Below, piece after piece: positions 1 to 8,900 of a DNA stretch of 64,000 nucleotides. The stretch is from positions 1 to 64,000 of the forward strand of contig JADKKI010000021.1 in assembly GCA_016720595.1 (NCBI GenBank). The letters are read 5' to 3'. The first letter of the stretch is position 1. Each line of letters starts with the position of its first letter. This stretch comes from Myxococcales bacterium (GTDB lineage Bacteria; Myxococcota_A; Polyangia; Haliangiales; Haliangiaceae). A program made the translations under genes and the position numbers. The notes beneath the pieces were generated by a model. That model was not told the origin of the DNA, ran no database searches, and saw only the letters and a list, made by a program, of their open reading frames with translations.

Positions 1-420
1 GATGACCGACAGGCGCTACTTCCGGGGCGCGGCGCGGCGCAGACACCACCATTCGCCGCCACGGTCGCCGCTGCGGGGTTCGACGTGCTGGTCGCGGACT
101 TTCGCGCTTACGGACGCTCATGACCGCCGACCGCGGGCCCCGACGGCTGGAGCTTCGACGATCTGGTCGATCACCGATCCTCCCGGCGATCGTCGCGACC
201 GCGCCTCACCGGTCTCGTTACCGCCAGGCCGAGCTGATCCTCCTCAGCCACTCGCTCGGCGGCCTGGTTGCCCCCGCAGCGCTCACGGCCTGCGCCGGAT
301 CGTGTCGCAGGCTCATTGGTGTTGCCGACCACCACCGTGTGGCTGCCTCGAAGCGGGCAGTGGCCTGCGCCGCCCGCGCGCTGTTGGCGGCCTATCGCCA
401 AAGGTGACTCTCGATCGTAG
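1..420 (+). pseudogene. alpha/beta hydrolase fragment, frameshifted, 5' end outside window
   Basis: Pieces of an alpha/beta-hydrolase (serine aminopeptidase/monoglyceride-lipase-like) can be read in three frames. FDVLVADFRAYGRS near 79-117 matches the strand-turn before the active site. PDGWSFDDLVD follows near 140-170. ILLSHSLGGLV near 235-270 is the nucleophile elbow G/S-x-S-x-G. A last piece, LPTTTVWLPRSG, runs to a TAG at 418-420. Each join needs a 1-base shift, so no full product can be made from this sequence. The family hydrolyses esters or amides with a Ser-His-Asp triad; only the Ser region is visible here. The assignment rests on the motif order, and the 5' part lies outside the window. 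Confidence 0.5.
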
Positions 421-784
421 AGCAAGGCCCCGATCCGCGCGTTGCGCTGGGGCTGCGGACGAGGCCAGGACCACGTGCGCCAGCTCACGGCTGGTGGCGC
501 GCAACGGTGGACGAAGCCAGCGTGGCGTGGACTACTGCGGCGGCCGCCGAGACGATCACCACACCGGTGCTGCCGTTCGTGAGCGCCGGAGACTGGATAT
601 GCCACGCCGGCAGATGCGCGCGTTCGCGGGAGCACCTCGCCGCCACGCCGCACCAGTGCCGGATCGTCAGGCGCGCGCACGGCGATGCGATCGATCCCGA
701 TCACTTCAGGCTGTTCACCGGCCTGAGCTGCGCCCGCTGTGGGACGACCTGTGCGCCACGATGGCCTGGCGACGACGACGACGC
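421..784. other. unresolved stretch between broken genes
   Basis: No convincing complete gene. On the minus strand short protein-like pieces occur, such as EVIGIDRIAVRAPDDPALV near 640-700 and SPALTNGSTGVVIVSAAAAVV near 530-590, in different frames. They may be the remains of a gene downstream of the small lipoprotein at 785-1078. The long plus-strand frame here is Arg/Pro/Ala-rich and looks like an antisense shadow. Confidence 0.3.
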
Positions 785-1078
785 TCAGTCGCACTCGCCG
801 AACAACACCTGCGGCGGCCGCCGAGGCGCAGCATCCCGTCGCTCCCTCAGGAGCGTAAAACGTCTTGCTGCACGACACCGCGCCTCTGGAGGTATGGGCC
901 TGGCACGCGACGCCCATCGCGCCCAGCGCGATCGTGCTGGAATTCACGCACGCCGCCTCGCACTCGGTGTAGCCATTTCCGGATCGAGGCCGCATCCCAC
1001 GTGGACGTCGATCGGGCCGCCGTCGTCGCCACCGCATGCGAACGCCGAAACGATCAGGACCAGGACGATCGAGCGCAT
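785..1078 (-). pseudogene. small Cys-rich lipoprotein, frameshifted
   Basis: An ATG at 1078 opens MRSIVLVLIVSAFACGGDDG, a lipoprotein signal peptide with an AFAC lipobox and a GGDDG linker after the cysteine. The frame ends early, but a shift near an AAA run at about 975 continues as GYTECEAACVN, CQAHTSRGAVSC and ATGCCAS. A second shift gives VLFGECD and a TGA at 785-787. The composite is about 97 residues with at least eight cysteines after the lipidation site, so probably an outer-membrane or periplasmic disulfide-rich lipoprotein. Function is unknown. Two single-base breaks are needed, which could be sequencing indels or real decay. Confidence 0.5.
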
Positions 1079-1180
1079 GGGGCACATCCTCGCCGATCTC
1101 GACAGAGGCAAGAAGCCGGGCGGTGGGCATCGCGCGGCAGGTGACTGCCAACACGCGTCGGTGAGGCTTGGGGCTCCTCC

Positions 1181-1783
1181 TCAGGCTGGACTGGGACACT
1201 GGAGATCGACGATCAGGACGTCGACGGTCGGCTCGTCGTACTCGATCTCGATCTCTCCACGGAACGTGGCACCGGCAGGGACGACCCAGACGTCCTGGGT
1301 CGGCACCGATCGCATGGGCACGGGCGAGCTGGGCCCGCCCCAGCAGCCCCACGAGCACGCTTCCACCGAAACACTCGTGATGATTCGCGAGTGAGGGCTT
1401 CGTTTGACCCGCCAGAGCCCCCCGTTCCCGTCGGTCACGAATTCGACGAGTGCGTGACCGCGATCGCTCAAGTAGACGTCGCTGGCGATCGCCGTCACCG
1501 TCCGCCCGTCGACGCGATCCGTGAACGGGGCCCACGCTACGAGTGGCTCGAGAGGCTGCTCGGGAGAGTCTTCGCCTGGAGGACTCCTGGTCCCGTCTCG
1601 TGCGAGGTCGATGCGGCGCAGATGCTTCACGGCGAGCGCGGCCTCATAGGCGAGATTCGCATCGTGCCCCGCGGCCTCGTAGGCCGGCTGGATCTGCTGG
1701 CAGGTCAGAGGCGGGAGCGTCACACCCATGAAAGGGCGCCGCTCGGGGGGAGTGGAGGGTTGGCTGATCAAGATGGCGATCAC
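1181..1783 (-). CDS. hypothetical protein, C-terminal part of a split membrane protein
   Basis: The frame opens with GTG (1783-1781), overlapping the TGA of the upstream frame as GTGA, and encodes 200 residues. It begins VIAILISQPSTPPERR, which looks like the second half of a transmembrane helix, followed by a soluble domain with two CxxW-like cysteines (EACSWGCWGG) and an acidic beta-rich tail. No family was recognised. The helix begins in the preceding frame (SFVAVSLIGLAVAG), so the two frames are probably one protein broken by a 1-base deletion at the GGGGC run near 1787, unless -1 frameshifting or translational coupling is used. The soluble part is probably periplasmic. Confidence 0.6.
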   Translation of the reverse strand: MIAILISQPSTPPERRPFMGVTLPPLTCQQIQPAYEAAGHDANLAYEAALAVKHLRRIDLARDGTRSPPGEDSPEQPLEPLVAWAPFTDRVDGRTVTAIASDVYLSDRGHALVEFVTDGNGGLWRVKRSPHSRIITSVSVEACSWGCWGGPSSPVPMRSVPTQDVWVVPAGATFRGEIEIEYDEPTVDVLIVDLQCPSPA

Positions 1784-1983
1784 GCCCCGGCGACGGCGAG
1801 CCCGATCAGGCTGACGGCGACAAAGCTCGCCCGGCGCGGCGTCCGCTCGGGAGTCGGATGCTCACCGCGTGCTTCGGCGAGGAGGCGGGCCGCTGCGTCG
1901 CGCTGGCGCTGCTTGTCAGCCACCTCCTCGGAGAGCGCTGCTTCTCGCGCCGAGAGGGCGTCGACATCGTCCCGTTCAGCCAC
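1780..1983 (-). CDS. hypothetical coiled-coil protein, N-terminal part of a split membrane protein
   Basis: This 67-residue frame starts at ATG 1983. It has a charged heptad-like coiled-coil segment (residues about 5-45, rich in Glu, Arg and Ala, with DALSAREAALSEEVADK) and then half of a hydrophobic helix at residues 53-67 that stops abruptly. The continuing hydrophobic half is in the next frame (1181-1783). Joining the two gives a normal single-pass protein with a cytoplasmic coiled coil and a periplasmic domain. No family was recognised. Confidence 0.5.
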   Translation of the reverse strand: MAERDDVDALSAREAALSEEVADKQRQRDAAARLLAEARGEHPTPERTPRRASFVAVSLIGLAVAGA

Positions 1984-2061
1984 GCTCCATTGGACACCAG
2001 ACGTGGGGGCGCTGTTGGCAATTTTTGGGGTGTGGGTTGGGAGTGACCGCGTCGCGCCCGG

Positions 2062-2945
2062 TTATGGGCGCATGGTGAACGGGTAGTTCACCTGGACACC
2101 GCCCCCGCCCTTCGGCTTCGGGAACGCCAGCGCCTTGATGACGCTCGCGACGCAGCTGGCGACGACTGGGTCGAGGCCGCTCGCAGACGCGGTCGCCACG
2201 GTGCCGTCAGGCTTGATGAAGAACTGGACCTGGACGGTGCCAGCAAGTGTCGGGTTGGTCTCGAGCGCCGTCGCATAGCACGCCGTGATCTTCGACCTGC
2301 TCGACTTCACGACGCTGCGGATGAGCGCCTTGTCGAGATCTCCTTGCGCATTCGGCATCCCGAACGCCGCGATCGGAATGCGATGACCGCGGCGAGCGAG
2401 CTCGTCGGCGGACGGCATCGAGCCCATGCCGATCACCCGCACGCCCGCGACATCGAGAGCGACGACGACGTCGATCAGGCGTTGCACGTCGAGATCGCCG
2501 TCGACCAGCGTCTGCAGGGTGGAGTCAGCCCGCGCCCGCGCACGGTGCGGGCCCTGTCGATCGCCGCGGCTAGCTGCTTCGCATTCAGGGACGTGACCTC
2601 GATCGGCCCAGATCCGGTGGCACGCTTCGATCACGATGCCCGTCGCTGTCACGCGGGCCTCGAGCCAGGGGCTGGCAGATCGGCCTCGCGCGACCCGAAC
2701 TGGAGGCGCAGCGGCCGGAGCTTGACACCGTGCGAGACCGCGATCGGTAGCGTCGGCCGTGTGCGGAGCGCGCGATCCGGCTGGGTTACGCGCCTTCGCC
2801 GTCGGTGCGATGACGATCATCACGCGCATCAGATCGAGCTTGCCGTCGGGCGCGACCACCCCGCGACGACCGCGGCGCGTCGGCCTGCCGTCCTCGTGAG
2901 GCACCGGCGCCACCGGGGCCGCACGCGGCAAGGTCCCGCGTTAGG
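2062..2945 (-). pseudogene. AgmX/PglI C-terminal domain protein, N-terminal half frameshifted
   Basis: The last about 165 residues read cleanly. First comes an ExbD-like alpha/beta segment (TLQTLVDGDLDVQRLIDVVV). Then follows the AgmX/PglI C-terminal domain with KITACYATALETNPTLAG, VQFFIKPDGTV and VNYPFTMRP. In myxobacteria this TonB-like domain (CYxxxL...V.V.F.I.xxG.V) is found in gliding- and envelope-associated proteins. Upstream of about 2560, family-like pieces such as LNAKQLAAAIDRARTVRGRG and VKLRPLRLQFGSREADL appear in other frames, so at least two or three 1-base breaks are present. The true start lies near 2900-2945 but cannot be fixed. Confidence 0.6.
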
Positions 2946-3174
2946 CCGCCGCGGATCCGAGGATGCCGGCGGCACGCGCTTGCTCGATCACGCTGGCGCG
3001 CGAGCTGCGGTCATCCTCGTTCATTCTCATCTTGCGGCAGGCCCTCCGCGCGATCGGACCCCGCTTCCCCGGGTCTGCTCGTCGAGCATGGGGAGGGCGG
3101 TACCGCTGCGCCAACTCTCAGCCCGCGCCGTCGGTGGGCTGGTCGTCTCTCCGGCGGCGGTGGATCGTCCGGGT
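2946..3174. other. gap without a supportable gene
   Basis: Both strands are open for long distances because of the GC content, but no frame shows a start with a ribosome binding site, a signal peptide or a recognisable domain. A minus-strand tail of the lipoprotein at 3175-3575 may have been misread here. Confidence 0.3.
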
Positions 3175-3575
3175 TCACACCAGCGACCGCGCGCGGTCTT
3201 CTGAGCGCGGCGAGATCGATCCCGCCGGAGCCAGCTCGTCCCAGGCCTTGACGGCCTTCTCCATCGATGCCGACGCGTCCTCCACGCGTACCGAACCGAC
3301 CGACTCGATCGAGTGGACCTGCCTTTGCTCGCGATACGGAACTTGTGACGTCAAGGTCGGACCAGGTGTTCGCCGCCGCGAGGTGGACCAGGCCCACGTC
3401 GTCGACTGGTAGAGCGGCGGCTTGCGCTAACGTCCCTCAGGAGGACCGTCGCGACCGCGACCTTGGGCGCGCTCGCCGCGACCTTCGCGGCGTCAGCGAC
3501 TCTGGCCTGCGTCCGGCTCCTTGTCTCGCCGCTGCACGCAGCCACCGTCACGACCGCGACGAACCATGCCCGCAT
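3175..3575 (-). pseudogene. lipoprotein, frameshifted
   Basis: An ATG at 3575 gives MRAWFVAVVTVAACSGETRS, a clear lipoprotein signal peptide (lipobox VAAC), then VADAAKVAASAPKVAVATVL. After about 3400 the sense shifts to VGLVHLAAANTWSDLDVTSS, and after about 3310 to VRVEDASASMEKAVKAWDEL, ending RARSLV and TGA at 3175-3177. The composite is about 130 residues. Function is unknown; the last part resembles an amphipathic helical domain. Two or three single-base breaks are needed. It is divergent from the intact small gene at 3623. Confidence 0.45.
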
Positions 3576-3622
3576 GGCAGCGCGTTACCACGAATCTGCG
3601 CTGCTACGATGGAGACCGCTTC

Positions 3623-3901
3623 ATGGGGACCGAATACCGCCTGCGGTTTGACTGCAACGATCGAGGCGCGCTGCTACTCGACCTCTCGCGCCTGCCTTCA
3701 GCCGTCGCCGCCGGCTCGGAGCAACTCGATTTCCGCGAGGCCGCGCGCGGCACCGGCATGCCCGACGCGACACTTCTCCTCGAGCCGCTCGGCGCGTACT
3801 TCTGCGATCACGGCGGGAACGGCCGAGAGATCCTCGGAAGGGTGGTCGCTCGCATCGTCGCTCGCTGCCAACGGGTCACGGTCGAGGACTACGAGCCATG
3901 A
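3623..3901 (+). CDS. small hypothetical protein
   Basis: A 92-residue intact gene starting MGTEYRLRFDCNDRG at ATG 3623 and ending RVTVEDYEP. It contains alternating hydrophobic and charged strands and a central LEPLGAYFCDHGG segment; no signal peptide or membrane segment. Earlier in-frame starts exist, but the residues before this ATG look non-coding, and the ATG sits just after the divergent lipoprotein start at 3575. The family is unknown. It is one of the few undamaged frames in the first 5.9 kb. Confidence 0.6.
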   Translation: MGTEYRLRFDCNDRGALLLDLSRLPSAVAAGSEQLDFREAARGTGMPDATLLLEPLGAYFCDHGGNGREILGRVVARIVARCQRVTVEDYEP

Positions 3902-3934
3902 CGCCCGACGCCTGTGACGCCTGCGATGGTTCCC

Positions 3935-4252
3935 TCACGCCTGCGTGATCAACCGCGAGCTCGGAGCCGCGTCGTCGCATGCGGCGAGCGTGCGCCGAGC
4001 CTGCACCACCAGGACCCGATCGATCGGCGGCATGAGCTCCAGCGCGAGCACGGGAACGAGTGCGAGTACGGGCACGGGCTCCGGCTCCGGTTCCGGCGCA
4101 GGCGCCGACATCGGCGGTGGCGTGGTGCCGCGGGCGCGGATCGCCCGTGCCTGTCGGGAGGTCGCCAGCAGATCGCGCTTCATGCCCACATCAACCTGCA
4201 CGAAGAACACCAGCCGTGCGCCGGCTGATTCCCGCTGCTTGCCGGTGACCAC
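3935..4252 (-). CDS. hypothetical protein with Pro-Glu repeat
   Basis: The GTG at 4252 gives a 105-residue product. The frame is also open upstream, with plausible residues (FVKWQLEEAPAHPV), so the true start may be earlier or the gene may be broken near 4300. It has a short beta-like region (LVFFVQVDVGMKRDLLATSR), an APEPEPEPVPV linker, and a tail PPIDRVLVVQARRTLAA. No family was recognised. It lies 78 bp downstream of the L,D-transpeptidase on the same strand, so the two could be co-transcribed. Confidence 0.4.
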   Translation of the reverse strand: MVTGKQRESAGARLVFFVQVDVGMKRDLLATSRQARAIRARGTTPPPMSAPAPEPEPEPVPVLALVPVLALELMPPIDRVLVVQARRTLAACDDAAPSSRLITQA

Positions 4253-4330
4253 CGGATGCGCCGGTGCCTCCTCGAGTTGCCACTTAACAAACCTGCGAAA
4301 CGGTCGATGTTGCGGCGCCGGGCGGGCGGC

Positions 4331-5868
4331 TCACGGGGGCGGTGACGTCGTGCCTGCAGCCGCCGCCGCGGCCTCGGCTTCCTCACGCTTCTTCTTCAGC
4401 GCCTTCTCCTGCTTGCGGATCTTCACCCGCTCGATCGCCTCCTTGTCGTAGTCGAACACGGGCGGATCGGGTTGCAGCGCGTCGTGGATCAGGACGACCA
4501 CCGAGCCGGCGGCCGCGACCTCGAGCTCGTTCCATCCGGCGGGCATCGTGGGGTCGGTCCAGTCGTAGACCCACTTGGCGTCGGTCGGCGCGAGGTTCAC
4601 GCAGCCGTGGCTCTTGGGGGTGCCGAACTGATCGTGCCAGTACGCCGCGTGAAAATAGAGGCCGCTGCGGAAGCGGGTGGCCCACGGGACCTCGGAGACC
4701 TCGTAGTGGTTGGTCTCGCGCTCCTCGGCCGCCATCTTGGTGATCGACGACTTGGAGCGGATCCGGTACAGCGCTGGTGGCGTGTCCTTCTTGTTCCTGC
4801 CCGAGGAGAACAACGTCGCGAACACCGGCGTGTCGCCGTCGTAGGCGACCATCACCTGCTCGTCGCGATCGAGATCGATCCACTTGGGGGCGCATCGTCG
4901 ACGGTGGGCGCGGTCGCTTGCGGGCGATGCGCACGCTCGTGCGCTCGATCCACACGCCGTCGCCGACACGCACGAACCCGCCGGCCTCCTCGAGCACGGG
5001 CACGATCTCGCGATGCGCGAGCGTCCTGGCCTCGGCGCCCCTTGGTGTCGGGGTCGCGCGGCCGACCACGGTGCGTTGATTCTTGGCGACCACCCAGGCG
5101 AACGGCCATGCCGGCGGAGGCGTCTTGACCAGATCGACACCCGCGAACGTCGACGGCCAGTGCTTGTAGAGCTCCGACGCCTCGACGAGGCCGACGCTGG
5201 TCTTCGCGTAGACGACGCCGTCGATCTCGACGGTGTCCTTCTCCCGGGTCACCATGTACATCGACTGCACCTTGGGCTCGGGGCGCGCGAGACCCGCGCG
5301 CACGTCATCCTCGGTCGCGTAGCGCTTCGCGCCCTTCTTGAGGCCGTAGTAGTCGCGCGGGAGGAGCTTCCCGCCGGGGAGCTCCGGTTGAGCAGCGGCC
5401 TCGGGCGGCTTCGAGCTCGGCGCCACGTAGCGTGCGCAGATCCAGCCCCTTCGGCGTGACCGCGAGCCAGATCTTGCACTGCTTGTCGCCGACGATGCTC
5501 GCGCCCACCGGGAGCCGCGTCGAGACGACGATCTTGCCGAGCGGCTCCGAGGTCAGATCAGGCGACGCATAGACGTGCGCTGAGCTCCGCAGCACGAACG
5601 AGGCCGTGCTCGCCGGCCACGCGAGGCGCTCGAGAGTCGCTGGATCCGCGGGAGCGGGAGCCGTCACGGTCGGTGGCGGAGCCGGCGTGGAGATCACGGC
5701 GGGGGCTGGCGGCGGCGTCACGCCTGGTTGCGTCGCTCCTGCCTCCGGTTGCTCGATCGCGCTGGCATGCGGCTGGGTCGGGAACTCGAGATCGTTAGGC
5801 GGTGGCGTGCGCGCCGGGCGACCAGCCGCGCACGCCGCGAGCAGCAAGACCGGCCCGAAACGCGTCAC
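4331..5868 (-). pseudogene. L,D-transpeptidase (YkuD family) lipoprotein, two frameshifts
   Basis: GTG 5868 opens MTRFGPVLLLAACAAG, a lipoprotein signal (LAAC), then a Pro-rich linker and an SH3-like segment (SSAHVYASPDLTSEPLGKI). Near 5430 the frame shifts to YVAPSSKPPEAAAQPELPGG, through a middle domain with SMYMVTREKDTVEIDGVVYA. Near 4886-4890 a C5 run carries one extra base; removing it joins TMRP to KWIDLDRDEQVMVAYDGD. The YkuD catalytic segment follows: HAAYWHDQFGTPKSHGCVNL, with His and Cys of the HGC motif, and a Lys/Glu/Ala-rich tail. The family makes 3-3 peptidoglycan cross-links or anchors lipoproteins. The domain is sure; whether the gene is intact in the cell is not. Confidence 0.8.
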
Positions 5869-5967
5869 GGGTGCAGTCTGGCACACCACGGCGAGCTTGC
5901 GCGGCTCCTGCGCCCCACGGCACCGCCCGCGGCTCCCGCCGGCCCCATGATGGTGACCGCCACGCCG

Positions 5968-8900
5968 TTACGGGTTCGGTATCGAAGCGTTGGGCGTCGA
6001 GACCCCGGGGCTCGACGTCGACGCATTGGGCACCGTCGACGCGTTGGGCACCGTCGACGCGTTGGGCACCGTCGACGCGTTGGGAGTCGGGGTCGACACG
6101 TTCGGCGCCGAGGACGCGTCCGGTGGGGCCTGGGTCGACGCCGGAGTCGAGGCATTGGGTACCGTCGACGCGTTGGGGCTTGGGGTCGACGTGTTCGGGG
6201 TGGACGTGTTCGGCGTGGACATGTTCGCCGGATCGTTCGGATCGTCCGGCATCTGCGCGGCCTGCTGCTGAGCGGCCTCCACCTGATGCACGACGTCGCC
6301 GAGCACCTTGTTGATCGCGTCGTAGAGCGCGTCGCCGAGTGCGTCCTGGTCCTTGATGAACGCGGCGGCGAGCTTGTCGAGAGCATCGGCGTTCGCGTTG
6401 ACTCCCTCGTAGTCCGAGGTGCCGACGAACGCGCTGACCGCAGCCTTGACCTTCTCGGCCTCTGTGCGCGCGGAGCCCGCGAGCTTGCTGATCTGCGTGT
6501 CGTAGGAGCTGACGAGGCGCCCGATCGCGGCGCTCTCCGAGCCGGTCTCGAGCGTCGGGAAGCTCTGCTTGGCCTGCGCGAGCCACGCGTCCGCGCGCTG
6601 CTGGGCGACCGGGCCCGTGTCGTCGGCGGCGAGCGAGCCGATCAGCGAGTCTGCGTAGCCGGTGACCGGCGCGATGTACGCGGCGTCGATCGCCTTCCCG
6701 CCGATCTGCGTGTCGAGCTCGTGCCGGAGGATCGGCGAGACGTCCTCGATGTAGAGGTTGCCCTTCTCGATCGCCTCCCCGAGCTGCTTCTCCGCCTCCT
6801 CCAGCGCTTCGATGAACTGGAGGGTATCGGCCATGCCCTGGATCGCCGCCTGCTGGTCGGCGGTCTTGTCCTTCTGGAGCTCGTAGACCTTCTGCTGGAT
6901 CGGCGCAGCCTGTGCGGCGGCCTCGTTCGCCGCCTGGGTCGACGCGTCGTCCTTGGTCGCGTCGGTCCGCATGTCGTTCTCGACACCTGCCATGTCGAGC
7001 TCTTCCTTCGACAGACCCGACGCGGAGATCGCGATCTTCGAGACGCAGTTCTTGATCCAGTTCTGCACCGAGCCGATCGCAGCGCCGATCCGGCCGATGG
7101 TCTGGTTGTACAGCCAGCCGAGCGGGCCCTCCTTGGGAGGAGGCGGCTTGAGCTGGGCGCCTTCACCCTCGAGCTTGCCCTTCTGACCGTCGAGCTGACT
7201 CACGGTCGCGTCTTGTTTGCCCTTCGCGGTGACGCCCTTGTTCGCGGTGTCTGCACCCTTCGCGGAGTTCTGCTTGCCCTCGGCGGCATCGGACTTCACC
7301 GCACCGCTGACCTTCTGTTGCTCCTTGCTGGTCTCGAGGACCTTCTTGAGCTTCGCGTCCACGTCGCCGGCTTGATCCTCGCCGAGCTGTGCCTTCGCGT
7401 TCTCGTAGTTCTCCTCCATGCGCTCCTTGGCCGCACCGAGGGGCGCCTTCGCGCTCGTGAACGCTTCGATCTGCGACGGCCACATCTGCACGGTGGTCAG
7501 CGAGCCGCTCGCCTTGGCGGGCACGTTCACCTCGCCCTCTTGCTTGCCCGGGCCACCGCCGCTCGTCGACGGCTGGCGGGTCACGACCTTGAGCTGCTCG
7601 AACGTACCGGCCACCACCGTGGCGTTGCCGCCCTTGGCCGCGATCTTCGCGACCATCTTGTTCACCTGCAGGAGCTTGGCGCCGTTCATCTGGTTGCGCG
7701 TGGTGAACTCCACGAACTCACGGGCCTTGGTGACGCGACCGTTCGACGCGCGCTTGAGCACCTGAAGCCGGACCATGCCTTCCTCGGCCTCGGCGGCGAG
7801 CACCTTGCGGCCACCGGTGGCCACGCCCTTGCCGGCTGCCTTGACCGCGAAGCCCTCGGTCAGACCCTTGAGACCATCCTTCCACACGGCCTTGAGCGGC
7901 CCCACGGTGAGCTTCTCCAGCTCGTGCCCGAACGTCTTCGCGAAGCCCTTCTCGGCGGTCTTGCCGAAGGCCGCACCGGTCCCGGCGGTCACGACGATCA
8001 CCGCGGCCTGCATCGCGACACTCACGACGTTCGCCGCCAGCTCGCTCGACTCCTTCTTGAGCATCGTCGCGAACCGCGCGCGCTCGACCGGATCCTTCGA
8101 GCTCCTGATCCGGAACACGAGGATCACGATCTGCGCGAGGCCGAGGATCATGTCGACCACGTCGAGGATGATCTTGACCAGCGCTGCGATCGTGGCGACC
8201 GAGTCTGCCGCTGCAGCGAGCGCACCGAACCCGAGCCCACCGATGATCGTCTCGGACGTGATCAACGCGAGCGCACCGAACACCAGCGCTGCGATCCCGG
8301 CCCAGCCGGCGACCAGGCCTGCGAGATCGCCGAAGATGTGCAGCACGCCACGCAGGCCCTCGATCGCTGCCTGCCACTTGTCGCCGGTCGAACCGCCGCG
8401 ATACGCGTTGTTCTTGTAGATCTGACCGTAGTGCTCGCCGAGCGCTTCGGTCGGGAACACGAACGCCTGAAACAGCGTGTTCCCGAACCCCGACTTGGCG
8501 AACGAGTACTGGAGCGACTGCGCCTTGAGCTGATTGACCTTGTTGACCGCGTTCGAGTAGTCGCCCTTCGCCGTCGGATCGGCGCGCTTCTCGAGCGTCT
8601 CGCGAACCTTGGCATCGAGGTCGACACGCGGCGCCGGCGTCGGAGCCGCGACGGGAGACGGGCGCGGCGCCGCGGTCGGTGCGGGCGCTGCACCGCCCGA
8701 TCCCGGGCTCGAGCTGACCGCGGGTCCTGGCGTGCTCGTCGCCGCAGGTGCCGGCTGGGTCGACGCGTTCGGTGCCGGCGTGGAGGCGGCCGGCGGCGGT
8801 TGCGTCGAGGCGTTGGGCCCAGGCTCCGTCGACGCGTTCGGCGCGGGCGTCGAGCTCGCGGGCGGCGGTTGCGTCGAGGCGTTGGGCCAGGGCTCCGTCA

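Noticed and set aside
2..1144. Long plus-strand frame opposite the lipoprotein
   Set aside because: Arg/Pro/Ala-rich composition without motifs; the protein-like pieces are in other frames.
6010..6090. CRISPR-like short repeats
   Set aside because: Repeats are 18 bp, contiguous without spacers, and in frame with a protein repeat.
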